From Paludibacter sp. (GTDB lineage Bacteria; Bacteroidota; Bacteroidia; Bacteroidales; Paludibacteraceae): a stretch of 62,024 nucleotides of DNA. Below, in pieces: positions 53,794 to 62,024 of this stretch; the stretch's first letter is position 1, and every line of letters begins with the position of its first letter. The stretch lies in contig JAAFGX010000015.1 in NCBI GenBank assembly GCA_010365115.1, positions 1 through 62,024 of the forward strand, written 5' to 3'. The position numbers and the translations under genes were made by a program. The notes below the pieces were generated by a model. It saw only the letters and a list, made by a program, of their open reading frames with translations, ran no database searches and had not been told where the DNA came from.

Positions 53794-55773
53794 ATGCAAA
53801 AAAATTACTTTCTTAAAGCAGTATTCACAGTACTACTTTGCAGCTTCTTTTCTTTGAGTTACGCAGCCGACATTTATTTGTCAACTACAGGAGTTGATAC
53901 CAACGATGGAACGACAGCGTTAACTGCCGTTGCTTCTTTTTCTCAGGCACAAACTCTTGCCGCTTCGGGCGATATTATTCATGTATCGGGAATGATTGAT
54001 TTTACGTTAGATCCTGCAAACACTGAATCACCTCAGGTGGGGATTACACTTGATAAGAACTTAAGCATTCAAGGTGCTTCAAATACAACTGATGGTTTTG
54101 ATGGAAAAAGCCTAACACGTTTTATCCAAACCGCAGGATTTAACCTTACCATGACTAACTTAAAGCTAACCGGAGGTTTAATTGCCGTTGGTAACGGTGG
54201 TGCCATTAATATTACAGGTGGAACTATTAGCCTTACAAATATTGATCTTGATTCGAATAAAGCTTTGTATGGTGGTGCCATTTATGTAGCATCCGGAACA
54301 GTTATGTTGGATGGATGTACGATACAGAATAATGATAATTCAGGCATTTTATTATCAAACGGTGGGGGTATTTATGTAAAACCTACTGCAGCCGTTACCT
54401 TGAATGTCAATAATACATTACTGAAAAATAACAAAACGGCCGCTGAAGGTGCTGCTATTTATTACGGAGATGCACTAGTTACAACTTGCACTATGAAGTT
54501 TACAAACTGTGCTATTATATCAAATACTACTGGTGGAACTACACTTGGTGGAGGAGCCTTTATTAATAATTCTACTCCTAGCGCTACAGTAGGCGTAACT
54601 TTCATTAATTCTACTATTTATGACAATGCTGCTGGTGGTATTTCTAGTGGTGGTATGGCAGTTTCAAATTTAAGGACAGGTTCAGTAATTGATTTTAGAA
54701 ATTGTACGATAACAGGAAATAGGGTTATGTCTGGAACTTCTGCAGGTGCAGGTGCTGGTATACGGGCTTTTACTGCTGTTAATACAAATGGGGGTGTTGT
54801 AAAATTTTATAATAGTATACTTGAAAACAATTACTGTCCGGGTGCAGCAGTAAGTTCTACTAACTATACCACAGATTTTGCATGGCAAGGTGAAGGTTTT
54901 ACTGCAGGTACTAACTTAATTATTGAGAATTCTTTCCTTGGAAGACCTGGTTCACCAACAAACGCAAAATGGTCACTTGCTACTAATTCATTTCCTACCA
55001 CCAAATTAAATTATGTTTCTTTAATTGACAATGATGTGAGAAAATCATATAAAGCTAAGTTTGCTCCATTTAATTCAACGGGAAATTATTTACCATTGTA
55101 TTATGGTTCTGAAGCAATTAATTATGGTACATCTACATATCTAACTAGTTTAACTCCTTCGGTTACTACCGACCAATTAGGTAACACCCGTCCCTTTACA
55201 GACGGTAAATGTTATGCCGGTTCAGTTGAAATAGCACCAATAACAACTGCCCCTGCAGCTCCAACAACGTTAGTAGCGACACCAGGTGATACTGAAATTT
55301 CTATTGCCTTTACCGAAGGTTCAACAGGTGGTTTAGCCATTACAAATTACAAATATTCTACCGATAATGGAGTTACTTATACTGCCCTTGACCCTGCTGT
55401 AACCACAAGTCCGATTGTAATTACAGGCTTAGCCAACAATATTGAATATACAGTAAAATTGAAAGCAGTAAATGCCAATGGCGATGGTGCCGAAAGCGTG
55501 GCAAGCAATGCGGTTACTCCAACCGGAACTACCGGATTGGATAATGTAATCAGTAAAGTTACTATCTTTAGAAACTCGAACAAACAGATTGTTGTGAACA
55601 ATGCTTCTCAAAAAACAGGAACAATAACTGTTTGCAATGCAGTTGGTCAGCGAGTTGCAAGTGTAACGTTAAATGCTGCTACAACCACTATCAATAAATC
55701 ATTCACTTCGGGAGTGTATTTGGTAATGCTAAATATTGATGGTAAAACCAGTTCAACTAAAATAATTTTATAA
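53794..55773 (+). CDS. Secreted beta-helix protein with FN3 and T9SS domains
   Basis: A 659-residue protein with a signal peptide at residues 1-25 (ending LSYAA). Residues 27-480 are a glycine-rich parallel beta-helix of the choice-of-anchor-Q or polymorphic-OMP style (IYLSTTGVDTNDGTTALTAVASF at its start; repeated GGAI(Y/F) and TFINSTIYDN turns; a TTDQLGNTRPF closing motif). Residues 485-590 form a fibronectin type III domain (APTTLVATPGDTEISIAFTEG), and the last ~70 residues a T9SS sorting domain (GTITVCNAVGQRVASVTL, ending SSTKIIL). It may be a surface lyase or an adhesin-like glycan binder; no catalytic residues are obvious. The paralog at 55852 follows in the same unit. A heptamer-array promoter drives it. 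Confidence 0.8.
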   Translation: MQKNYFLKAVFTVLLCSFFSLSYAADIYLSTTGVDTNDGTTALTAVASFSQAQTLAASGDIIHVSGMIDFTLDPANTESPQVGITLDKNLSIQGASNTTDGFDGKSLTRFIQTAGFNLTMTNLKLTGGLIAVGNGGAINITGGTISLTNIDLDSNKALYGGAIYVASGTVMLDGCTIQNNDNSGILLSNGGGIYVKPTAAVTLNVNNTLLKNNKTAAEGAAIYYGDALVTTCTMKFTNCAIISNTTGGTTLGGGAFINNSTPSATVGVTFINSTIYDNAAGGISSGGMAVSNLRTGSVIDFRNCTITGNRVMSGTSAGAGAGIRAFTAVNTNGGVVKFYNSILENNYCPGAAVSSTNYTTDFAWQGEGFTAGTNLIIENSFLGRPGSPTNAKWSLATNSFPTTKLNYVSLIDNDVRKSYKAKFAPFNSTGNYLPLYYGSEAINYGTSTYLTSLTPSVTTDQLGNTRPFTDGKCYAGSVEIAPITTAPAAPTTLVATPGDTEISIAFTEGSTGGLAITNYKYSTDNGVTYTALDPAVTTSPIVITGLANNIEYTVKLKAVNANGDGAESVASNAVTPTGTTGLDNVISKVTIFRNSNKQIVVNNASQKTGTITVCNAVGQRVASVTLNAATTTINKSFTSGVYLVMLNIDGKTSSTKIIL

Positions 55774-55783
55774 ATAATTTCAG

Positions 55784-55822
55784 ATCTCAGCACTCAACCG
55801 GGTGTTGGGATTTAAAATTTTC
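55784..55822 (+). terminator. Possible attenuating hairpin between beta-helix genes
   Basis: ATCTCAGCACTC (55784-55795), loop AACC, and GGGTGTTGGGAT (55800-55811) form a 12-bp RNA stem with G-U pairs, followed by TTTAAAATTTT. It is weaker than the operon-end terminators and could reduce expression of the second paralog, which has no promoter of its own. Confidence 0.5.
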
Positions 55823-55851
55823 AATTAATACAAACAACTAAAAAAACCATT

Positions 55852-57813
55852 ATGAAACACAATTTCTTATTAAAAGCAGTATTCACGCTTATTATGTGTG
55901 GATCTATTACTTTGGCTTCAGCAGTCGATATTTATGTGTCAAATGGCTCAGGCGATGACACCAAGGATGGTCTAAGTTCTTCAAATGCTGTTAAAACCAT
56001 ATCAAGAGCATTTACAATTTCATCTGTAGGCGATGTTATACATGTGATGGATATGATTAATATAAATCAAGAACCAACAAAAGCGGGAGCAAGAGCAGAT
56101 ATTAACATTGCTGGAACGTCACTTTTTTCACCTACAGGTGTGGTTTACAACACATGGAATGTAGGTGGCAATTTAGGTATTATCCCACTCACACGTTCTA
56201 TTACAATAGTAGGTGACGATAAAGCAAGCTGCGGTTTTGATGGAAATAATACCAGCTGCTTGATTCGTCAGGATTTAAGTGCACTTGGTGCCAATAATGG
56301 AGGTCCAGGTGTTCCCGATATCACTGTGATTACCTACAAAAACCTCACTTTCAAAAATGGTAAAAGTAACGACTCATCTGGTGGAGGTGGTGTGTATTTA
56401 AGAGGTGGGTTCCCTATAGTATTTACATCTGCCTATTTTGAAAACTGTGACTTTTTGACAAATACAGGAAACCAAGGTACTACGTTGAAAACCGGAGGTG
56501 GATTATTTATGAAACACGGACAGTTATCATTAAAAAAATGCCGTTTTGCCGAAAATATGGCTTCGAAAGGTGCTGGTATGTATTTGGAAGGTGGAAATAC
56601 AACAATTGATAGTTGCTTATTCGAAAACCACGACCTGAGCGCGGTTGCAAGTTCAAATGCCGCAGCAATTTTAACCACAATGGGTGCTGCTGGTACTATT
56701 ATCAATTTAGATGTGAAAAATACTGTTTTTAAAAACAATAAATCAGCAAGCTATGGTGGAGCATTCGTAAGTACCGAAACAAATCCTACTGTGGCCACAA
56801 CGGGAAGCTCGAATATAAAATTCACAAACTGTGCATTTGTTGATAATGTATGCGGTACGAGTTTAGGTGGTGCTGCTTATGTTAGTAATATTAATGTTGG
56901 TACTACGCAAGATGTTTCATTTGTCAACACCACATTTTACAACAATCAAACTGGTGCAAATACCGCAGGTGCTATAGCTGTAAATTCATTGTTGGTTAAT
57001 TCAAAATTTAATTTGATTAACTGTACAGTAAGTGGCAATAAAGTAACAGGCGTTACTGGTGCAGGTGGTGCAGGTGTACGTTTTCTGAAAGGTTCGTCGG
57101 CTGGTACTCGCACTATTAAAAACTCTATACTTGAAAACAATGTAGCTGTGGATGCCAATATGACTGCGATGTCCGATTATGCCGACTTAGGTATGGAAAT
57201 CAATGTGGATCCTGGTACTTTTGTTGAAACTCCTTCGTATACAGCGGGAACTAATTTAATAATTGAAAAATCTATTATTGGTTTTTGCCAGAATGCTGAT
57301 TTTGCTACTCAGTTCCCAATGAATAATGTGAATTATGTATTCGACCTTAATGGAAGCATTGCCAACTCGTATGTGGCTAAATTAGGAGTTTTCAACGAAG
57401 AAATGAATTATTTCCCATTAATGACTGGTTCGCCAGCGATTGCATATGGTAATTCAACATTCTTATCTTCACTAACACCTGCTGTTACAACCGACCAGAT
57501 TGGACGTAATCGTCCTGCAGTAAATTGCTCGGCAGGAGCTTACGAATTTGCAACTATTTCAGGTTTAAACTATACGGTGAACAATTCAATTACAGTGTAT
57601 AAAAATGCCAACAACCAAATTACGGTAAAAAATAACGCCGAAACAACGAATGTAGGAACAATTACAGTTTGCAATATGGTTGGACAGATTATTACGAGTG
57701 CACCTTTAAATGGTTCGGTTACCACTATCAATAAACAACTTACTTCAGGTATTTACTTGGTATTGGTAAATATTAATGGCAACGTTAGCACTAAAAAAGT
57801 AATGTTGAATTAA
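55852..57813 (+). CDS. Secreted beta-helix protein with T9SS domain (paralog)
   Basis: A 653-residue paralog of the protein at 53794. The signal peptide (FLLKAVFTLIMCGSITLASA), the opening IYVSNGSGDDTKDGLSSSNAVKTIS, the closing TTDQIGRNRPAVNCSAGAYEF and the sorting domain (GTITVCNMVGQIITSAPL, ending STKKVMLN) correspond block by block. It lacks the FN3 domain and has a longer first third. The DxGR..R...GAYE closing motif is the choice-of-anchor-Q type. The two probably act on or bind related parts of the substrate at the cell surface. It is transcribed with the first copy, with a weak hairpin between, and ended by a strong terminator. Confidence 0.8.
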   Translation: MKHNFLLKAVFTLIMCGSITLASAVDIYVSNGSGDDTKDGLSSSNAVKTISRAFTISSVGDVIHVMDMININQEPTKAGARADINIAGTSLFSPTGVVYNTWNVGGNLGIIPLTRSITIVGDDKASCGFDGNNTSCLIRQDLSALGANNGGPGVPDITVITYKNLTFKNGKSNDSSGGGGVYLRGGFPIVFTSAYFENCDFLTNTGNQGTTLKTGGGLFMKHGQLSLKKCRFAENMASKGAGMYLEGGNTTIDSCLFENHDLSAVASSNAAAILTTMGAAGTIINLDVKNTVFKNNKSASYGGAFVSTETNPTVATTGSSNIKFTNCAFVDNVCGTSLGGAAYVSNINVGTTQDVSFVNTTFYNNQTGANTAGAIAVNSLLVNSKFNLINCTVSGNKVTGVTGAGGAGVRFLKGSSAGTRTIKNSILENNVAVDANMTAMSDYADLGMEINVDPGTFVETPSYTAGTNLIIEKSIIGFCQNADFATQFPMNNVNYVFDLNGSIANSYVAKLGVFNEEMNYFPLMTGSPAIAYGNSTFLSSLTPAVTTDQIGRNRPAVNCSAGAYEFATISGLNYTVNNSITVYKNANNQITVKNNAETTNVGTITVCNMVGQIITSAPLNGSVTTINKQLTSGIYLVLVNINGNVSTKKVMLN

Positions 57814-57870
57814 TCGAAAAAATTCAGCATAAGAGTCTTGAATCTTGATTCTTGGTTCTAACATCTTAAG

Positions 57871-57916
57871 AAATGGCAATAATTGAATGTTTTTTCAATT
57901 ATTGCCATTTTTTTAT
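57871..57916 (+). terminator. Hairpin terminator after the beta-helix pair
   Basis: A 17-bp perfect stem (AAATGGCAATAATTGAA at 57871-57887 and its complement at 57894-57910) with a 6-base loop, followed by a T-run to 57914. The same kind of GGCAATAAT stem is used at 53641. Confidence 0.9.
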
Positions 57917-57931
57917 CTTAAAGCACGTCTG

Positions 57932-57978
57932 TATTAAGCATTAATTAAGTCCAAATTAAGTCCACACTTCTACTTTTG
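57932..57978 (+). promoter_or_regulatory. Triple 11-bp heptamer operator and promoter of the phosphoesterase unit
   Basis: Heptamers TATTAAG (57932-57938), AATTAAG (57943-57949) and AATTAAG (57954-57960) have exact 11-bp period; in the last two the repeat extends to AATTAAGTCC. After 10 bp comes TACTTTTG (57971-57978). This is the most regular of the five arrays. The ATG is 46 bp downstream. Confidence 0.82.
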
Positions 57979-58024
57979 CCAATGAAATTCAAGTTGCATA
58001 TTACAATCAGAACATTTAAAGTCT

Positions 58025-59407
58025 ATGAAGAAAAAATACACAGCAATTTTTCTTTTCTTATTCAGCTTCGCAAACATTGGTTGGTGCGGCAAAATTATTT
58101 ACCCCTGGCGAGCTACCACTGCCATTGTGAAAGCCGGTGAAAGTTTCGAAGTCTGGTTCAATGCCGATACAGGGCAAACCGTAAACTCAGTAACATTGCA
58201 TGGACCCTACAACACAGTTGCAACAACTAAAAAAATTGAAAGAGGAAGCTGGGTTTATGATGTTACATCACAAAACAGATATAACACAAGAATTACAGTT
58301 ACCGTTCCATCCAAAGCACCTGCCGACCGGTATGATATTATTTTGAACACTTCCAACGGACAAGACACATCATTGGCAGGTTTAAAAGTTATCAAAAAGT
58401 ATAAACCGCATTATTATATCCTACATTTCTCCGATGCGCATGCTTTTCAGAAAGGCACTGAAACTGTCTTGCAACGACTCTCAACCATTATTGAGATGGC
58501 CAATATCATTAACCCTGAATTAGTATTCAATACGGGCGATAATTTGTATCGACCTACCGACGACCGTATGAACCAACTATTTATTGGCAACAATCAGCTT
58601 GGCACAAAAGGACTAAACAAGTTGAATGCTGCTACATTTACCGTTGCGGGAAACCACGATATCGATTTTGATAATTTGCCTGAAGAAGGTTTCTATAAAG
58701 AAAAAGCCGATTGGTGGAACAAGTGGTGGGGACTGCAAGCCTATAATTTTAGTTATGGGAAAGGACGTTTCATGGCATTTAATAATGGCTGGCACGGATT
58801 TAAGCCCGTACAGCAAATTACGGCAATCGACTCGTGGCTTCAAAAAGAGGGTGCCGGAAATCTGAGAGTTGGTGCAGCACACATCCGCAATAAAGAAATG
58901 AATGGTTTCGACAGCGTTGCGAATCCCGGATTAATACTGATCGGTCATAACCATCATATTGCCAGCCAAAATCCTTCCCCGTTAAATAACAAACCCATTC
59001 AATACATTGTCAATTCGGTGCGGGATAATATGGAATTTAATTTATTCAAAGTAGATGCCAAAACTGGAAGTTACAAAGCTGTTGGCAGTACTACCGCCCA
59101 AGTGGTATATGTAGAGAATCCAACTGAAAAAGAGTCACCCGATTTATACAAACCAAGACTCACCGCCACTTATTCGAATGCGAATGATGGTACGAACGCA
59201 ACAAATACAGCAACAATAACCAATAAATTCGATTTCCCGATTGAAAGCGCAAAAGTTCGTTTCATTCTTCCGTTTGGGAAAAAATATACTATTTCAAAAG
59301 GACATATTGAGCAATCTTTTGATGGAACTTCGGTACATGTTGTGGATGTAACTTTCCATCTGGAACCGAATAGTACAACCCTAATTGAAATTGCTCCTTC
59401 AAGGTAG
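58025..59407 (+). CDS. Secreted calcineurin-like phosphoesterase with flanking beta-sandwich domains
   Basis: A 460-residue protein with a signal peptide at residues 1-21 (ending IGWC). Residues 25-130 form an Ig-like domain (IYPWRATTAIVKAGESFEVWFNADTG). The phosphoesterase core (about 135-350) has YILHFSDAHAF, ELVFNTGDNLY, TVAGNHDIDF, RVGAAHIRN and LILIGHNHH, so all metal-binding motifs are intact. The last ~110 residues are another beta-sandwich (ATYSNANDGTNATNTATITNKF). It is the first gene after the most regular heptamer-array promoter, so it belongs to the glycan programme. A role in removing phosphate from phosphorylated (for example phosphomannose-type) glycans is plausible but unproven. 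Confidence 0.85.
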   Translation: MKKKYTAIFLFLFSFANIGWCGKIIYPWRATTAIVKAGESFEVWFNADTGQTVNSVTLHGPYNTVATTKKIERGSWVYDVTSQNRYNTRITVTVPSKAPADRYDIILNTSNGQDTSLAGLKVIKKYKPHYYILHFSDAHAFQKGTETVLQRLSTIIEMANIINPELVFNTGDNLYRPTDDRMNQLFIGNNQLGTKGLNKLNAATFTVAGNHDIDFDNLPEEGFYKEKADWWNKWWGLQAYNFSYGKGRFMAFNNGWHGFKPVQQITAIDSWLQKEGAGNLRVGAAHIRNKEMNGFDSVANPGLILIGHNHHIASQNPSPLNNKPIQYIVNSVRDNMEFNLFKVDAKTGSYKAVGSTTAQVVYVENPTEKESPDLYKPRLTATYSNANDGTNATNTATITNKFDFPIESAKVRFILPFGKKYTISKGHIEQSFDGTSVHVVDVTFHLEPNSTTLIEIAPSR

Positions 59408-59570
59408 TTTCTATAATTAAATTGCAGCATATAGTCACATTTTTCTAAAGTTAACCTTACCGAATGTCTTAATAGTTTACACGTTTATTCATTAATCACT
59501 TATGTATTTTCTGAATATTAAAACAATTCTATTTTCACTATATTCATTCACTTTTTTAAAATCAATCATC

Positions 59571-61973
59571 ATGAAAAAAACTTTATTAAAAATCTCATTC
59601 TTGTTTCTCAGCTTTTTAATAGCTGCACCTTCTGCTAATTCGCAGGATGTAGGAGCCACATTTTGTTGGCATTACAACGAAATTTACGGCGGTGACTCTT
59701 ATGCATTCAACAAATCCCTTGCAAAAAAAGGTCTTCCCGCCGACAACACCAATTGGTCGGCAACTACCGAATGGTGGGAAAACATGGCCGAAGAGATAGA
59801 GTATTCCGGAATTGATTTTGTTGCCATGCTCTCCAGGGGTACCACACCCAATGCACCGGACAGAGGAAATGGCAACCCGAATCATATTAGTAAATTGATT
59901 GATGCCATGAACTTAACGGGAGCTAATTTCAAAGTGGCTATTTTCGACGATTGTCCGAATTCATGGACAGGTGCTAAAAACTGGAATGAATCCGGAGGCG
60001 CATCCTACTCAACGGATAGTCCAAAGTTCGATTGTGCCGTTACAGCAAACTGGCAGTATATTTATGATATGAATATCAAGCCCACCTGGCAGGCTATACC
60101 CGATTCAAAAAGGTACAAAATTGATGGCAGGCCTGTTATATGGTTCTGGGGTGCTAAACCTTCGTGGATGACTAATTTGCAAGGGAATCTATCGAAGATT
60201 CTTACACATATCAAAACAAAATGTCAGGCAGATTTTGGTTTTACGCCCTATTTAATCATTGAAAAAAGTTGGTTGGATAATGATAATACTATTACCACTG
60301 CACATGCCGATGGTGTACATGGATGGTTTACGTCAGCTACACAAACATCTTATTCACTTTGGAAAAAAGATGATGGAACATTGTGGAATGGGCAAAAATT
60401 CGGTGCACTGGCTCCGGCTTTTGGCTATGCAGGACATGAACCATTTCTGGATCCTAAGATGGGTTATGCCACCGGCAATGAAAGAAGAATGAAAGCCGGT
60501 CTTGATGCTACGGTAGGTGCCGACGCAAGGAGTACGTTGGTGGAAGGATTTACAGATGCAGCCGAATCTGCAGCTTTATGGCGCAGTAACGATACTGAGT
60601 ATTATGATTATCCAAATGAGCGTCTTAATATGCTAAGAAGGTATACAACTAGTCCTTATCCAAGTACGTTAAAAGTACAAGTCGAAGCCTGTGATGTAAT
60701 TTATGATTTAACAACCGGAAACAGCGGTGGCGCTTACAGACGTGGCGGAAATCTGGATATTCTTAAATGTTCAGATACAAATGCTGGCTGGTATGTTACT
60801 GCAACACAAGCCAACGAATGGATGGAATGGAAAGAATTACCACTTTTGGCCAGTACTAAATTCCAATTAAGGTATAAATCAACAGCTTCATCTTCTATTA
60901 AGTTCTCAGTTGATGGAACGTCATTATCAACGATAACACTGCCTTCGACAAGTGGTGTCTGGACAACCATTGATGCCGGTACTTATAGCACTGCAAGCAA
61001 TAGTTTACATACTGTACGATTAACAATTGTGTCAGGAACTCCCGACATTAATTATTTCTTGAGAGTAAATGGCAATGTAGCAGTTACCGGGGTAACTTTG
61101 ACTCCTGCCACAGCTACATTATCAGTTGGTAATACACAGCAGCTGACAAAATCAGTTACACCATCGAATGCTACAAATCAAACAGTAACTTATTCATCAA
61201 ATAATAGTTCAGTTGCTACTGTAAATTCAAGTGGTCTTGTAACTGCAATTTCCGCAGGAACAGCTACCATTACTGTTACAACACAAGATGGTAATAAAAC
61301 AGACACTTCAGTTATTACAGTTACTAGTGGAATTCAAACTTTACAGGCAGAAAATGCTACATTGAGCGGTGCCATAATTAATACAAACCAGACAGGTTAT
61401 CATGGTACAGGTTTCGCCGACTATGTAAATAATTCGGGCGATTATATTCAATGGACAGTAAATGTAGGTTCTGCCGGCAGTTACGATTTAACTTTTCGTT
61501 ATGCACTTCCCAATGGTGGTCGTCCACTCGAATTAAAAGTAAATGGAACAGTAAAAGTGGCTTCGTTAGATTTCCCTGCAACAGTTTTGTGGAATACATG
61601 GGAAACGATAACAACCAAACAGACTTTAGTTTCAGGAAGTAACACTATTCGACTTACAACCATTGGAAGTAATGGAGGTAATATTGACGAATTGTTTGTT
61701 ACACCAATGTCAGCCTACGTTGATGACTGCGATGTGATAACAGGATGGAGTTCGGCAGGAACAAACGCTCTTTCTCTTTACAGTACTGATAAAAAACAGG
61801 GAGCAAATTGTATTCAAATGGTTGGAAGTGGAACTGATGAATTTAAAAAAGTCTTTTCACCTGCTTATAATTCAGGAGCAACTACTGCTAATGGAGTTTT
61901 GAAATTCTGGTATTATGTATCTGATGCTACTAAGGAACTGTCAATATATAATATACTCATAATTCAAATATAA
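59571..61973 (+). CDS. DUF5010/GH99-like glycosidase with Big2 and CBM domains, 3' end disrupted
   Basis: An approximately 800-residue frame. ATG 59571 starts a proper signal peptide (MKKTLLKISFLFLSFLIAAPSANSQ); an ATG at 59502 would add 23 residues. The catalytic region (about 25-355; FCWHYNEIYGGDSYAFNKSLAKKG, GIDFVAMLSRGTTPN, FGFTPYLIIEKSWLDND) looks like DUF5010, a family related to the GH71/99 barrels. Then a DUF5010-C-like beta-sandwich (about 360-500), a Big2 domain (about 503-590; VTGVTLTPATATLSVGNTQQL), a CBM6/35-like domain (about 592-705; LQAENATLSGAIINTNQTGYHG) and the start of another jelly roll (about 706 on). After FWYYVSDATKEL the sequence turns to AT-rich low-complexity coding and stops, with no T9SS domain, so the 3' end appears cut by an insertion. 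Confidence 0.72.
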   Translation: MKKTLLKISFLFLSFLIAAPSANSQDVGATFCWHYNEIYGGDSYAFNKSLAKKGLPADNTNWSATTEWWENMAEEIEYSGIDFVAMLSRGTTPNAPDRGNGNPNHISKLIDAMNLTGANFKVAIFDDCPNSWTGAKNWNESGGASYSTDSPKFDCAVTANWQYIYDMNIKPTWQAIPDSKRYKIDGRPVIWFWGAKPSWMTNLQGNLSKILTHIKTKCQADFGFTPYLIIEKSWLDNDNTITTAHADGVHGWFTSATQTSYSLWKKDDGTLWNGQKFGALAPAFGYAGHEPFLDPKMGYATGNERRMKAGLDATVGADARSTLVEGFTDAAESAALWRSNDTEYYDYPNERLNMLRRYTTSPYPSTLKVQVEACDVIYDLTTGNSGGAYRRGGNLDILKCSDTNAGWYVTATQANEWMEWKELPLLASTKFQLRYKSTASSSIKFSVDGTSLSTITLPSTSGVWTTIDAGTYSTASNSLHTVRLTIVSGTPDINYFLRVNGNVAVTGVTLTPATATLSVGNTQQLTKSVTPSNATNQTVTYSSNNSSVATVNSSGLVTAISAGTATITVTTQDGNKTDTSVITVTSGIQTLQAENATLSGAIINTNQTGYHGTGFADYVNNSGDYIQWTVNVGSAGSYDLTFRYALPNGGRPLELKVNGTVKVASLDFPATVLWNTWETITTKQTLVSGSNTIRLTTIGSNGGNIDELFVTPMSAYVDDCDVITGWSSAGTNALSLYSTDKKQGANCIQMVGSGTDEFKKVFSPAYNSGATTANGVLKFWYYVSDATKELSIYNILIIQI

Positions 61974-62024
61974 TAGTTACCTTTGTATAAAAAACAATGG
62001 AAACTAACGAAGTTATCAAAACTA
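61938..62024 (+). other. Probable left end of an inserted element with partial gene
   Basis: Homology of the upstream gene ends near 61938. TACCTTTG (61978-61985) is a good -7 element just 11 bp before an ATG at 61997, whose frame (METNEVIKT) runs off the window. A very short leader and a strong promoter at the edge of a broken gene suggest an insertion sequence, but too little is visible to name it. Confidence 0.4.

Noticed and set aside
59449-59496. TTAA words upstream of the DUF5010 gene as an operator
   Set aside because: Spacings are 18 and 23 bp, not 11, and no -7 element follows.

Overview
This window is an AT-rich carbohydrate-utilisation region of a Bacteroidota genome, most likely an anaerobic Bacteroidales member. 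The evidence is two tandem SusC/SusD pairs, several secreted proteins with C-terminal type IX secretion (T9SS) sorting domains, Bacteroidota-type promoters with a TAnnTTTG -7 element, and five sulfatases that all carry serine rather than cysteine at the formylglycine position (the anaerobic type). A species cannot be named from the sequence.

Layout. Bases 1-5.9 kb are a decayed polysaccharide-utilisation fragment: a SusD tail, a T9SS beta-helix protein, the 5' stub of another beta-helix gene, a GH110-like alpha-galactosidase, a DUF4886 protein, and a GH110 paralog cut off by an IS1634-like element (5819-7968). On the other side of the element lies the tail of an unrelated gene (DUF3843-like), so the element marks a rearrangement junction. 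At 8.86 kb is a one-piece membrane regulator with a LamG/kelch-like sensor, one transmembrane segment and a cytoplasmic SARP-type winged helix plus BTAD domain. From 11.5 to 21.2 kb runs a collinear operon: three sulfatases with a secreted TIM-barrel isomerase-like protein among them, a GH99-like T9SS protein and a fourth sulfatase. From 21.6 to 35.1 kb are a divergent GH92, two SusC/SusD pairs and a DUF1735-type lipoprotein, closed by a strong terminator. From 35.6 to 44.2 kb are a CBM/beta-helix (GH87-like) protein, a large GH2 enzyme and a CotH-kinase T9SS protein, separated by dense palindromic (REP/BIME-like) repeats. From 44.7 to 47.5 kb are an outer-membrane barrel protein with a truncated duplicate, and a reverse-strand phosphoesterase. 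From 47.6 to 53.7 kb are a canonical GH92, a sialate-O-acetylesterase-type esterase and a fifth sulfatase. From 53.7 to 57.9 kb are two paralogous T9SS beta-helix proteins. From 58.0 kb to the end are a calcineurin-like phosphoesterase and a DUF5010/GH99-like enzyme whose 3' end appears replaced by a new, incoming gene.

How it works together. The enzyme set (GH92, GH99-like, GH2, GH110, esterase, five sulfatases) together with SusCD transport suggests desulfation and depolymerisation of a sulfated, probably alpha-mannose-containing glycan. The substrate is an inference.

Main discovery. Five promoters in the window share one architecture not explained by ordinary Bacteroidota promoters: three heptamers (consensus NWTTAAK) in direct repeat with an exact 11-bp period, followed 10-11 bp later by TAnnTTTG. 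They lie at 11418, 21504, 47641, 53704 and 57932, upstream of the sulfatase operon, the first GH92, the second GH92, the beta-helix pair and the phosphoesterase/GH99-like pair. SARP regulators are known to bind 11-bp-period heptamer direct repeats just upstream of the promoter core, and a membrane-bound SARP-type regulator is encoded in the same cluster. I propose that it senses glycan outside the cytoplasm and activates these five transcription units directly.
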